DNA of 32,884 nt from CALXVA01 sp964587175 (GCA_964587175.1 CAZPKK010000010.1:1-32884), one strand, 5' to 3'; counted from the stretch's first letter, positions 1 to 7,588 are shown. Notes: generated by a model from the letters alone, not told the origin. Program-made: numbers and translations.

Positions 1-54
1 ACCTGCGACCTCATGGTCCCAAACCACGCGCGCTACCAACTGCGCTACACCTCG
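1..54 (-). tRNA. tRNA-Pro (anticodon TGG), 3' part outside window
   Basis: Read on the minus strand from 54, the sequence starts CGAGGTG, has a typical D arm (GCGCAGTTGGTAGCGC) and an anticodon stem CGTGG/CCATG closing the loop TTTGGGA, giving anticodon TGG (proline). The left window edge cuts it inside the T arm, so the acceptor 3' half is missing. Confidence 0.92.
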
Positions 55-74
55 TTATTTATTTGACGCTATAT

Positions 75-103
75 ATAATAGCACACTTTTTACTTATTTG
101 CAA
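75..103 (-). promoter_or_regulatory. Promoter of tRNA-Pro
   Basis: On the minus strand TTGCAA (103-98), a 17-nt spacer and TATTAT (80-75) form a sigma-A type promoter about 20 nt upstream of the tRNA-Pro 5' end at 54. Confidence 0.6.
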
Positions 104-122
104 GTTTTTTTCTCATTTTCTA

Positions 123-151
123 TTGAATTTTTTTTTATTTCAAAGTATAAT
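123..151 (+). promoter_or_regulatory. Promoter of tRNA-Arg
   Basis: TTGAAT (123-128), a 17-nt spacer and TATAAT (146-151). Transcription from about 158 would give a leader of some 70 nt before the tRNA at 229. Confidence 0.5.
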
Positions 152-228
152 AATGTTTAGTCTTATAGCTTTAGATTAGTTAAATAAAGCTTTTGCCTTT
201 TACTATTTATCATAATTAAATTATATTT

Positions 229-305
229 GCGCCTGTAGTTTAGCTGGATAAAATGGCAGGCTACGAACTTGCAGACCGGGGGTTCGAGTCCCTCCAGGCG
301 CACCA
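229..305 (+). tRNA. tRNA-Arg (anticodon ACG), CCA encoded
   Basis: Complete cloverleaf. Acceptor GCGCCTG pairs with CAGGCGC; anticodon stem GCAGG/CTTGC (one G-T pair) closes the loop CTACGAA, giving anticodon ACG (arginine, read with inosine at the wobble position). The T stem GGGGG/CCCTC closes the loop TTCGAGT. Discriminator A is followed by an encoded CCA. A terminator hairpin follows within 4 nt. Confidence 0.97.
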
Positions 306-308
306 AAG

Positions 309-338
309 TCATCAAGAAATTTTTCTGATGATTTTTTT
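309..338 (+). terminator. Rho-independent terminator of tRNA-Arg
   Basis: Stem TCATCA (309-314) / TGATGA (326-331) with a short loop, followed by a run of seven T. Confidence 0.7.
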
Positions 339-422
339 AATTTCTATTTAAATATTCGTCTATTTTTTCAATATCTTAAATCAATTTTTTATTTCTACTA
401 GTATTTCCTTTTAACTTATGAT

Positions 423-490
423 ATAAATTATTTTAAATAAAATAATTTATAAAGTAACGAAAATGAATATATTAAAAGTTAGTTACTTTA
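423..490. repeat. Two overlapping inverted repeats upstream of the nuclease gene
   Basis: A perfect 13-bp-arm palindrome (423-435 with 438-450, core TTTTAAATAAAA) is followed directly by TAAAGTAAC (450-458) / GTTACTTTA (482-490), with a 23-nt loop. Together they fill the space before the nuclease SD at 501. They could be an operator, a leader hairpin or transcription-stopping structures. No function is assigned. Confidence 0.5.
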
Positions 491-514
491 TTTATAGTAA
501 GAGGAGATGAATAA

Positions 515-1292
515 ATGAGTAGACAAAGGAGAAAAAGTCGGATCAAATTCTATTAAATTACTATTTATATTACTATTTGTTATAATTATTGGCATTGTTG
601 GATATGGTAATCCTGAATTGCAAAACTTACTTTTAGCTAATAATACTAATGCTATATACCCATCTAATAATTCAGAGCCATCTTATTCATCATCTTTTGA
701 TTTAGACTCTATACCAGAATATGAAGATAGTCCTTATGTTGTTTTAAATAATAATGAGCCAGAATTTGAAGAAAGTGATTATACAACCTTATCATTTGAA
801 GAATATAGTGAATTGGATTCTTTAGGCAGATGTGGTGTTGCTTTTGCTTGTCTAAGCATTGACACTATGCCTTCCGAGGATGATGAAAGGGAAAGTATTT
901 CTAGTATTACTCCTTCTGGTTGGGTAAATAAACAATATGATATAGTAGATGGTGGATATTTGTATAATAGATGTCATCTAATCGGATATCAATTAAGTAA
1001 TGAAAATGCTAATGAAAAAAATCTTATCACAGGTACAAGATATATGAATACAGAGGGAATGCTACCTTTCGAAAATGATGTAGCAGAATATATAAAAGAG
1101 ACTAATAATCATGTTTTATACAGAGTTACCCCTATTTATGAGGGCAATAACTTGGTTGCCAGTGGGGTACAAATTGAGGCAAAATCTGTAGAAGACAATG
1201 GAGAAAGCATTTGTTTTAATGTGTATTGTTATAATGTTCAACCTGGCATTACAATAAATTATGCAACAGGTGAAAGCGAAGAAACTATATAA
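515..1292 (+). CDS. DNA/RNA non-specific endonuclease, membrane-anchored or secreted, apparent frameshift near 539-541
   Basis: Hydrolyses DNA or RNA outside the membrane (family inference). The core matches the beta-beta-alpha-metal DNA/RNA non-specific endonucleases, like streptococcal DNA-entry nuclease: YNRCHLIGYQL carries the catalytic His in the position of the usual DRGH, followed by NEKNLITGTRYMN with the conserved Asn. SD GAGGAG (501-506) sits 8 nt before ATG 515, which begins MSRQRRKS and then stops after 13 codons. The continuing frame encodes a hydrophobic helix (KLLFILLFVIIIGIVGYG) and the whole nuclease. Removing one base at 539-541 joins the two, giving a basic N-terminus, a signal/anchor helix, an acidic linker and the nuclease of about 258 aa. 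The longest uninterrupted start, TTG 618, would lose the export signal and has no SD. It could be a genuine pseudogene or a sequence error. Confidence 0.85.
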
Positions 1293-1294
1293 GT

Positions 1295-1592
1295 TCCAAA
1301 TTAGGGATAGGCGTATTTCTCCACTTTTTTTCAAATTGGAGACAAGCGTTAATTTGGAAAAGGATATACACATATTCCCAATCTACATCATAAAGTCAGT
1401 AATATGTATATTTTAAAGATTTATGTAGAAGCACGCAGCAGCCAAACGATCTTTATTAAAAGCGAGTGCGATTGGAGAAACGCATCAAATTTTAAAAATT
1501 TGATTATATTGTTTCGACAGTAAGCGACAAATAAATCCGAAAAATACACATATTACTGACTTTTTTCAGTTTAACGCCTGTCCTCAATTTAG
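1295..1592 (+). repeat. MITE-like repeat, copy A
   Basis: This fills the gap between the nuclease and the hypothetical gene. Its ends are inverted versions of one motif: CAAATTGGAGACAAGCGTT near 1332-1350 (with a second tandem left copy at 1296-1314, CCAAATTAGGGATAGGCGT) and AACGCCTGTCCTCAATTT at 1573-1590. Inside, AGTCAGTAATATGT (1394-1407) pairs with ACATATTACTGACT (1548-1561). Copy B at 2422-2645 has the same order and orientation. Compared with B, copy A carries about 43 extra bases around 1470-1512. No ORF was found inside. Confidence 0.75.
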
Positions 1593-1597
1593 AAAAT

Positions 1598-2281
1598 TTA
1601 CTCTGATATATAATTATATGTTCCATTTTGATATAAGAAACTGTTTCCTTCTTTTGCTTTATCTTTTAATTCTTCTGGAAAATAAACATCTTCTATTTCA
1701 TACTTTGCTTCTTCTGTGGAATCCCACAAAAACACTCTTCCATCTATGTCTTCTGTTACCAAATATGTATGCCCTTCTTCTTTATAATCTTCTATTTCTT
1801 GATTTTGTTTTTCTATTATCTCGTTTGCTTTTTCTTCAATTTCATTTATAATTTCTTTAGTTGCTTCTTGATCAATCACAAAATTTCCATCTTGCATTCT
1901 CATTATAGTGTTTACATTAGCACCTTCTGGTAATTCTTTTTTCTCTACCTCTATTTGTGTACGTTTATCACTATTATATTCCCATACTATATAATTATCT
2001 TCTCCTTCTGACTTTTTATACACGAAATATAATGCTCCTTGTTCTTCTGTTTTACTTGCATATTCACTAAGTACTTCGTTCCTTGCTTTTATTATACTGT
2101 TTTCAGAAGCTAAAGTTAATTTACTGCTTGAAGCTATTTGCGTGACAATATCTGTATCATTATTAGTATTATTTTTTAATGCCCCTGATAATTCTTCTAT
2201 AAAATCTGATATAGTTTCTGTTATTTTTGATAAGCTTTCATTCTTGCTAAGACTTTCTTTTAAGTTGTTTAAAAAATCCAA
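1598..2281 (-). CDS. Hypothetical acidic protein, 227 aa, between two repeat copies
   Basis: Not recognised with confidence. It is a highly charged, Glu/Lys-rich protein with no signal peptide or TM segment. The N-terminus (about 1-40) is helical and Ser/Glu-rich, followed by a Thr/Ser stretch, a mixed alpha/beta middle, a Glu/Lys coiled-coil-like segment (about 140-170), and a last 55-60 residues of short strands (HTYLVTEDIDGRVFLWD onward) vaguely like small DUF3006-type barrels; that likeness is weak. The start is TTG at 2281, supported by a strong SD (AAAGGAGGG at 2297-2289). A clear promoter lies 100 nt upstream. The gene stops 6 nt from repeat copy A and has copy B upstream, so it sits as a single-gene cassette between two direct copies. 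Confidence 0.75.
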   Translation of the reverse strand: MDFLNNLKESLSKNESLSKITETISDFIEELSGALKNNTNNDTDIVTQIASSSKLTLASENSIIKARNEVLSEYASKTEEQGALYFVYKKSEGEDNYIVWEYNSDKRTQIEVEKKELPEGANVNTIMRMQDGNFVIDQEATKEIINEIEEKANEIIEKQNQEIEDYKEEGHTYLVTEDIDGRVFLWDSTEEAKYEIEDVYFPEELKDKAKEGNSFLYQNGTYNYISE

Positions 2282-2380
2282 AATCAGACCCTCCTTTAAT
2301 AATTTATATTAATAAATAATGTTTTTGAAATCTGTATAGAAATATACAAAAGAATAAAATAAAATGATTAAACTTTTTTT

Positions 2381-2409
2381 ATTATACTATGTATTTTTTT
2401 GATTTGCAA
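2381..2409 (-). promoter_or_regulatory. Promoter of the hypothetical gene 1598-2281
   Basis: On the minus strand TTGCAA (2409-2404), a 17-nt spacer and TATAAT (2386-2381). It leaves a 5' UTR of roughly 90 nt and lies just outside the end of repeat copy B. Confidence 0.6.
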
Positions 2410-2421
2410 TAGTTTTCGAAT

Positions 2422-2645
2422 TTCAAATTGAGGACAAGTGTGTTAAATTGGAAAAGGAGATACAAGTATTCCAAGTTTACATCATAAAGTCAGTAATATG
2501 TATGTTTTTGAGATTTATGTAGGAGTGTGTAGCGACCAAACGAGCCTTATTAAAGGCGAGTGCGTTTCGACAGCAAACAACAAATAAATCTGAAAACACA
2601 CATATTACTGACTTCTTCCAATTCAACTCCTGTCCCCAATTTAGA
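2422..2645 (+). repeat. MITE-like repeat, copy B
   Basis: Same architecture and orientation as copy A: left end TCAAATTGAGGACAAGTGT, right end CTCCTGTCCCCAATTTAG. A run of 25 nt is identical to copy A (2479-2503 = 1385-1409), and it has the same internal arms AGTCAGTAATATGT (2488-2501) / ACATATTACTGACT (2600-2613). The middle holds AGCGACCAAACGAGCCTT (2531-2548), also present at 23588-23605. No coding capacity; probably a non-autonomous element or a structured intergenic repeat. Confidence 0.75.
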
Positions 2646-2658
2646 AAATACAATGGTT

Positions 2659-3222
2659 CTATTTATTTATTTCTTCTTCTATTTTATCTTCACAAGTCCT
2701 CATTGCTAAAATTGTTTTTTCAAACAATTCTTCTAAAGTCCATCCTAATCTTTCTGCCCCTTGACTAATTATCTCTCTTGAACATCCTGCTGCAAATCTT
2801 CTGTCTTTATATTTCTTTTTTAAGCTAGATACTTCCATATCTTTTGTACTCTTAGATGGTCTCATTTTAGTTGCTGCCCAGATAAGTCCTGTCAATTCAT
2901 CTGTTGCAAACAATATTTTCTCCATTTCATGTTTTGGCTCTATATCTGAACAAATACCATATCCATGGCTACAAATTGCATGTACCATTTCTTCTGGCGC
3001 ATCAATTTCTTTTAATAATTCTGGAGCCTTCTTGCAATGTTCTTCTGGATATTTTTCAAAATCCACGTCGTGGAGTAGCCCTACTATTCCCCAAAAATCT
3101 TCATTATAACCTAACTCTTTCGCAAAATGTCTCATTACGCCCTCTACTGTAAAAGCATGCCTTATGTGAAATTCCTCTTTATTATATTTTTTTAATAATT
3201 CTACCGCTTTTTCTCTTTCCAT
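2659..3222 (-). CDS. HD-domain metal-dependent phosphohydrolase, 187 aa
   Basis: Small single-domain member of the HD superfamily, which binds divalent metals and hydrolyses phosphomonoesters or nucleotides; the substrate is unknown. Metal-binding pattern seen: H in EEFHIRHAF (about residue 22), HD in VGLLHDVDFEKYP, a His in VHAICSHGYG and a late Asp in ILFATDELTGL. No TM segment, so cytoplasmic. ATG 3222 is chosen over TTG 3228 because SD AAAGGAAG lies 7 nt before the ATG but only 1-2 nt before the TTG. Upstream is the FAD/Rieske gene on the same strand, about 90 nt away; the two may be cotranscribed. Confidence 0.88.
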   Translation of the reverse strand: MEREKAVELLKKYNKEEFHIRHAFTVEGVMRHFAKELGYNEDFWGIVGLLHDVDFEKYPEEHCKKAPELLKEIDAPEEMVHAICSHGYGICSDIEPKHEMEKILFATDELTGLIWAATKMRPSKSTKDMEVSSLKKKYKDRRFAAGCSREIISQGAERLGWTLEELFEKTILAMRTCEDKIEEEINK

Positions 3223-3311
3223 TTTCAATCTTCCTTTACTTCATATTATTTTTATTAATTTTTCTGCAAATTATATCATGTAATATTAATTTACACAATA
3301 GGCATGGATAT

Positions 3312-4946
3312 TTACTTATCCAAGTTATTTACACTTGGTCCATAAATCAAATTGCCTTTGTAGTCATATCTTGATCCGTGGCATGGGCAGTCCCAAGTTT
3401 TTTCTAAATTGTTCCAGACCAATTCGCATTTTAAATGTTTACATACAGGATTAACTTTATAAATTTCTCCTTCTAAATCTTTGTACACTCCAATTTTCTG
3501 TCCATTTATTTCTATGATTTTGCCTTCGTCATTTTGTATTTGACTTGCTTCTTCTTGCGGTACTTCTAGTTTTTTTACCAGTAAAGAATTGACACTTTCC
3601 TTAACCATATTAACTACTTCTTTTCTATTTTTTATTGGTTCTAACCTTGTAGCCTTAAATATTTCCTCATATTCATTTTGCTCTCCCAATATTTTATCTG
3701 TTATAATTTCAGCCGCAATATTTGAAGTAGTTATTCCCCATTTGTTAAATCCTGTTGCTACATAAGCTTTTTTCCACATGCTTGAAAATTCCCCTATATA
3801 TGGTATTTTATCAAGTGTAATACAATCTTCTGTATTCCAATGATATTTTATTTTTCCTTTTGGATATAGACTCTTTGCAATCTCTTCTAAGTATTTATAT
3901 GAATTACTTAAATCAATATTAGCTCCTGTTCTGTGATTAAAGCCTACTACAATAAGAAAATTCTCTTCTCCACTGTTTGCTGTTCTTAAAGATATTATTG
4001 GCTCCTCTGCACTAATATACATTCCTTCAAATGGTTTTTTATTGGTTTGCATACCAATAGCATAACTTGTTGATTGATACATTTTCATAAAATAGAAACC
4101 TGGCACATTCACAATCGGATATTTTGTTGTTAGAATAATATATTTTGCTTTTATATTACAGCCATTTTCCAAAATTACATTGTAATATTCTTTTTCATCT
4201 TCTGTATCTATATCCATTGCTTTTGTATGTTCATATATTTTTATTCCAGACTCACTACATATTTCGGCTAAAGCTACTGCATATTTATATGGGTTAAATT
4301 GTGCTTGATTTTCAAATTCAATTCCCGCTATTGCTTTAATTGGAAGTACTTGTTTCATTTTTTCCTTTACTAAATCTCTTTCTAAGTTCAGATTTTCTTT
4401 TTCAATATTATCTCCACTTATTTTTAGTTTTTTCTCTTGATTATCCACATACTCTACACTTTGTAGTTTGTTAATTGGAATATCTTGTGATTCGATTATT
4501 TTTGCTTTTCCTCCAAAACTATTAACCGCTTCTACCTCATCTTTTATTTTTTGTAATTCTTGCACTTTTTGTGTAAATATATAAGCTGATTGATATTCAA
4601 AATCACATTCGATTTTTTCTTCATCGATAATACTCTTTATATTTCTTATTGCTTTTTCATTTGCCTCATAATATTTTCTTGCAAAATCTTTTCCTTTTGA
4701 ATCAGTTAAATATTTATAAATTAAACCATGCTGACTTGTTATTTTAGCTGTACTATTTCCACTAGTTTGTTTACAGATTTCATCTTTTTCAATTAAAACT
4801 GTTTTTATTTTATATTTACTTAAGTAATAAGCTGTAGTTAATCCAGCAAGGCCTCCTCCAATAATACATATATCTGTCTTAATATTTTCATTTAAAGGTT
4901 TAAATTTCTTTTTTTCTTTTACACTTTTTATCCAGTAAGACTTCAT
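3312..4946 (-). CDS. FAD-dependent oxidoreductase with C-terminal Rieske [2Fe-2S] domain (YhfW-like)
   Basis: Fusion of a DadA-type flavoprotein and a Rieske ferredoxin domain, 544 aa, in the style of B. subtilis YhfW. The N-terminus has a dinucleotide-binding fold with ICIIGGGLAGLTTAYYL and the Glu of LIEKDE for the FAD ribose. TGFNKWGITTS near residue 400 is the C-terminal FAD-contact segment of this family. The last 60 residues carry the Rieske ligands C-x-H (VCKHLKC) and C-x2-H (CPCHG). It presumably oxidises an amine or similar small molecule and passes electrons to the cluster; the substrate is unknown. The start ATG 4946 (MKSYWIK) has SD AGGAG about 10 nt upstream; longer in-frame starts lack one. 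No signal peptide, so cytoplasmic. Confidence 0.88.
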   Translation of the reverse strand: MKSYWIKSVKEKKKFKPLNENIKTDICIIGGGLAGLTTAYYLSKYKIKTVLIEKDEICKQTSGNSTAKITSQHGLIYKYLTDSKGKDFARKYYEANEKAIRNIKSIIDEEKIECDFEYQSAYIFTQKVQELQKIKDEVEAVNSFGGKAKIIESQDIPINKLQSVEYVDNQEKKLKISGDNIEKENLNLERDLVKEKMKQVLPIKAIAGIEFENQAQFNPYKYAVALAEICSESGIKIYEHTKAMDIDTEDEKEYYNVILENGCNIKAKYIILTTKYPIVNVPGFYFMKMYQSTSYAIGMQTNKKPFEGMYISAEEPIISLRTANSGEENFLIVVGFNHRTGANIDLSNSYKYLEEIAKSLYPKGKIKYHWNTEDCITLDKIPYIGEFSSMWKKAYVATGFNKWGITTSNIAAEIITDKILGEQNEYEEIFKATRLEPIKNRKEVVNMVKESVNSLLVKKLEVPQEEASQIQNDEGKIIEINGQKIGVYKDLEGEIYKVNPVCKHLKCELVWNNLEKTWDCPCHGSRYDYKGNLIYGPSVNNLDK

Positions 4947-5010
4947 TTTTATCACTCTCCTATTTAAGATAAACTTTTTTGTGATGCTCACCTTAAAAAA
5001 ATACAGTCAA

Positions 5011-5048
5011 AAAAAACTAATTATAGTATTACCTCTAATTAGTTTTTT
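5011..5048. terminator. Bidirectional hairpin terminator after the XRE/DUF2975 operon
   Basis: Perfect 13-bp stem AAAAAACTAATTA (5011-5023) / TAATTAGTTTTTT (5036-5048) with a 12-nt loop. The A and T runs at both ends make it usable on either strand. It lies 46 nt after the stop of the XRE gene on the minus strand. Confidence 0.8.
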
Positions 5049-5093
5049 ATACAAAAGTGAAAATATGAAACTGCTTAATTTAAACATTTCTAA

Positions 5094-5297
5094 TTATTCT
5101 TTAAATTCCAATATGTCTCCAGGCTGACAATTTAATGCTTTACAAATTGCGTCAAGAGTAGAAAACCTTATCGCTTTTCCTTTTCCCGTTTTTAATATTG
5201 ATAAATTTGCATTTGTAATTCCTATTTTTTCCGCAAGCTCAGATGAAGATATCTTTCTTTTTGCCATCATTACATCTAGGTTTACTATTATTGCCAT
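5094..5297 (-). CDS. XRE/Cro-C1 family small transcriptional regulator (YozG-like)
   Basis: A one-domain DNA-binding protein of about 67 aa: helix-turn-helix in ISSSELAEKIGITNANLSIL, then the family-typical KTGKGKAIRFSTLDAICKAL and CQPGDILEF. This subfamily is regularly encoded next to DUF2975 membrane proteins, as here, and is thought to regulate its own operon. ATG 5297 (MAIIVNLDV) fits the usual family start and lies about 12 nt after AGGA; the alternative ATG 5309 sits directly on the SD with almost no spacing. The gene follows DUF2975 with a 27-nt gap and ends at a strong terminator. The direct repeats at the operon promoter (7343-7374) are candidate binding sites. Confidence 0.9.
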   Translation of the reverse strand: MAIIVNLDVMMAKRKISSSELAEKIGITNANLSILKTGKGKAIRFSTLDAICKALNCQPGDILEFKE

Positions 5298-5324
5298 ATT
5301 TATTCTCATTCCTTCCTAACACAC

Positions 5325-5780
5325 CTATATTGTTAAATCATTTTCTTCTTTATAATCTATAGCCTTTTTTAATAGCTCTGCCAAAATGTAATCTCCAAGC
5401 CATGCTATAATAAAAACTGCAATAAAAATTATCTCAAACACTGATACTATAAAGAAAATTCCTATTATGTATTCCATAGCAATTATTAACGAGCAAGCCG
5501 ATATAACTCTTAGGTGTTTTACATTTTCGAGTGTGAATGGGTTATCTTGTTTCAAGGTTCCAAATATTTTTATGAATTTATACACTATTGTAAGTGCTGG
5601 AATCCCTGACACATATAATATTACAAGTGCCGCTATATAATTTAGTACTGGATTAAATAATTCTATGTACCAGTTTAGCAATAATGGTAATGTTATATAG
5701 ATTAAAATTCCTAATACAAATATTATTTTTAAACATATTTCTATAAAATTTGATAAACTTTTTTTACCTGTTATTTTCAT
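5325..5780 (-). CDS. DUF2975 family membrane protein
   Basis: 151-aa integral membrane protein with four hydrophobic segments (about 13-33, 43-65, 92-112, 114-135) and the family hallmarks DNPFTLENVKHLR in the second loop and ELLKKAIDYKEENDLTI at the C-terminus. The biochemical role is unknown; DUF2975 proteins pair with a small XRE regulator. The only in-frame ATG is 5780, yet the strong SD (GAAAGGAG, 5820-5814) is more than 30 nt upstream and separated from it by an imperfect palindrome (5790-5811). Translation may depend on that structure, on coupling with the upstream gene that ends at 5821, or on a non-ATG start. Confidence 0.88.
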   Translation of the reverse strand: MKITGKKSLSNFIEICLKIIFVLGILIYITLPLLLNWYIELFNPVLNYIAALVILYVSGIPALTIVYKFIKIFGTLKQDNPFTLENVKHLRVISACSLIIAMEYIIGIFFIVSVFEIIFIAVFIIAWLGDYILAELLKKAIDYKEENDLTI

Positions 5781-5789
5781 AAATTTTTC

Positions 5790-5811
5790 GAACCAATAAA
5801 TTATTCGGTTC
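5790..5811 (-). promoter_or_regulatory. Imperfect palindrome between SD and start of DUF2975 gene
   Basis: GAACC ... GGTTC arms with an AT-rich core (AATAATTTATT) lie between a strong SD and the ATG. As RNA it could fold and bring the SD closer to the start codon; as DNA it could be an operator. Neither is proven. Confidence 0.35.
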
Positions 5812-5820
5812 TTCTCCTTT

Positions 5821-7278
5821 CTAGTTATCTAAATTATATTTGGCAATTATTTTATTAATGTTTAAACTCTGCCATGTTATATCATCTACTTTTTGCTTAA
5901 TGCGGTTAAGGTAAATTGATACTTCCCTTAGTATATTTTCATCTTCTGAATTTACTAATCTTTTTATTTGATTTGTTGCATCTATACTTAATGTTTCAAG
6001 ATAATATATATCTAATTCATAGCTTACGGAAGAATCTTCAAAATATTTATCAATATTCTTTTTTGCAATAATATTATCTATATTAATATAATTTACTACT
6101 ATATACATAATAATTATCACGATAAAATATGTTTTTGTCAAGTTAATTTTCATATCCAAAATATACATAACTGTTGGTATAATCAAAAACATCTCTGTTG
6201 CTAGTGCAAAATATACCATTAAGCGTAAAAATGTATATCCATATTCTTGTTCATATAAATACATTCTATAAAATGATGAAAACAAGATAATTAGCGTGAA
6301 AACTGCCAAAAATAAATTCATTAGCTTTGTGTAACTCATTTTCTTGTTTGCTTCATTTCTTTTACTTGTTATAAGTATAATTATTAGGTTAATAACAGAT
6401 ACTGCCATTAGTTGAAAAAATCCTTGTCTTGCATAGCTTGCATAATCAAAATTTTCCATATTCCCTGTCTTCATGAACAATACAGACACTTGTATATAGC
6501 AGAAAACTAAATATACTAAGTTTAATATTGTCAAAATAGTATTACCAATTGTGGAATCTATTTTCCAGTTTGTCTTATCTTGGTTCTCTTCTTCACAAAA
6601 GTCATCTTCTACCACATTATATAAGAGTGCTACTAAATACACTGTTATTATTATAATAATTATAATTCTAAAAAATAGATTTACATATGTTTCACTCTTA
6701 AAAATATCTAAATTAAATATTGTATTTATCATTTCGCTTAACTCACTAGAAAATATGCTATCTGCACTTGAAAGTAGAATTAATACAATAATTAATATAG
6801 GGATTGCAATTATTATTCCTATTATGATTTTTCTTATTTTTTCATTTTTTTCTTTAGGTGTTTCTCTTTTTTTAAATATTCCTATAATAGAATTTACTAT
6901 TTCTGCTATTGCTTCTTCTAAAAACTCAATTGGTCCCAAAACTAATTTTATTGTTTTAGTTAATATTTGACTAATTGATGTTTTATCAAATAATGCTAAA
7001 ATTATCATTAAAGCAAATAAAATTATCAAAGCTATTACATTTGCAACATAGAAAAACGAATTATTAAATATAAAATATGTTGCAGATATTAATATTATTG
7101 GAACACATAAATTTAGTGCTTTTTTATTTTTTATTTTATCTTTTTTATTTAAAATATATATTATAAAAAAACCTAAAGCTATACAAAAAAGAAATACTGA
7201 GATTCCTAATTCTTGCCCATAAAACAAAATAGAATGTAATACAGCTATTAAAAAACTGCCTAATACTGCTATTTTCAT
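5821..7278 (-). CDS. DUF4173/DUF4153-type polytopic membrane protein
   Basis: 485-aa membrane protein with roughly 11-12 hydrophobic helices. The C-terminal part has the pattern of this family: NYINIDNIIAKKNIDKYF then DIYYLETLSIDATNQIKRL, which matches the conserved end of DUF4153/DUF4173 proteins (Asn-Ile-Asp ... Tyr-Leu-x-x-Leu-Ser-x-Asp-Ala). The function of the family is unknown. ATG 7278 has SD GGAGGG 4-5 nt upstream; the longer start at 7290 overlaps that SD. It is first in an operon with DUF2975 and the XRE regulator, with a clear promoter at 7318-7346. Confidence 0.82.
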   Translation of the reverse strand: MKIAVLGSFLIAVLHSILFYGQELGISVFLFCIALGFFIIYILNKKDKIKNKKALNLCVPIILISATYFIFNNSFFYVANVIALIILFALMIILALFDKTSISQILTKTIKLVLGPIEFLEEAIAEIVNSIIGIFKKRETPKEKNEKIRKIIIGIIIAIPILIIVLILLSSADSIFSSELSEMINTIFNLDIFKSETYVNLFFRIIIIIIITVYLVALLYNVVEDDFCEEENQDKTNWKIDSTIGNTILTILNLVYLVFCYIQVSVLFMKTGNMENFDYASYARQGFFQLMAVSVINLIIILITSKRNEANKKMSYTKLMNLFLAVFTLIILFSSFYRMYLYEQEYGYTFLRLMVYFALATEMFLIIPTVMYILDMKINLTKTYFIVIIIMYIVVNYINIDNIIAKKNIDKYFEDSSVSYELDIYYLETLSIDATNQIKRLVNSEDENILREVSIYLNRIKQKVDDITWQSLNINKIIAKYNLDN

Positions 7279-7317
7279 AAAACCCTCCATTTACTTTTGC
7301 TTTTTCTTTGCAGTACT

Positions 7318-7374
7318 ATTTTACATTCTTCATTATCATTTGTCAATATTTTTTTATCGTTTTTCAATATTTTT
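7318..7374 (-). promoter_or_regulatory. Operon promoter with an 11-bp direct repeat overlapping the -35
   Basis: On the minus strand TTGACA (7346-7341), 17-nt spacer, TAAAAT (7323-7318). The sequence AAAAATATTGA occurs at 7353-7343, overlapping the -35, and again at 7374-7364, 21 bp apart, so both copies face the same side of the helix. This is a good candidate operator for the XRE protein encoded at the end of the operon. Confidence 0.6.
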
Positions 7375-7381
7375 ACTTTGC

Positions 7382-7577
7382 ATCAATAGACCATCTTTTA
7401 TAAATATTATGAAAAATATGGAATGGAATGTGATTTGAAGTTACTACTTCTTAATAAATTTTTGTAGGGAATCTCAAATACTTTTGAGGGCGCTACAAAA
7501 ATTCATGTAGAAGTAGTACTAAAATCAGCTTGACCGACATATTTTGAATAATATTTATAAAAGGTGGTCTGTTGATA
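7382..7577. repeat. 196-bp near-palindrome (long hairpin element)
   Basis: The two halves are imperfect reverse complements over almost their whole length: the outer part ATCAATAGACCATC pairs with the complement of GGTGGTCTGTTGAT, then CTTTTATAAATATTAT matches exactly, the arms stay largely paired through ACTACTTCT and AATTTTTGTAG, and the centre is CTCAAATACTTTTGAG. It contains no ORF. It lies downstream of htrA and upstream of the DUF4173 promoter, the typical place for a palindromic MITE or a large RNA hairpin. Confidence 0.75.
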
Positions 7578-7588
7578 ATTAAAATAAA

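Noticed and set aside
618..1292. TTG 618 as the true nuclease start
   Set aside because: No SD, and it would discard the hydrophobic export helix that is plainly encoded upstream in the same frame.
1618..1851. Leucine-rich open frames opposite Glu/Lys-rich genes (also 19185-19505, 21011-21418, 29492-29764)
   Set aside because: They are antisense shadows of the real genes, with no SD and meaningless Leu/Ser-rich composition.
1295..2645. Repeats A and B as a CRISPR array
   Set aside because: Only two long copies about 1.1 kb apart with a gene between them; no short regular repeats, spacers or cas genes.
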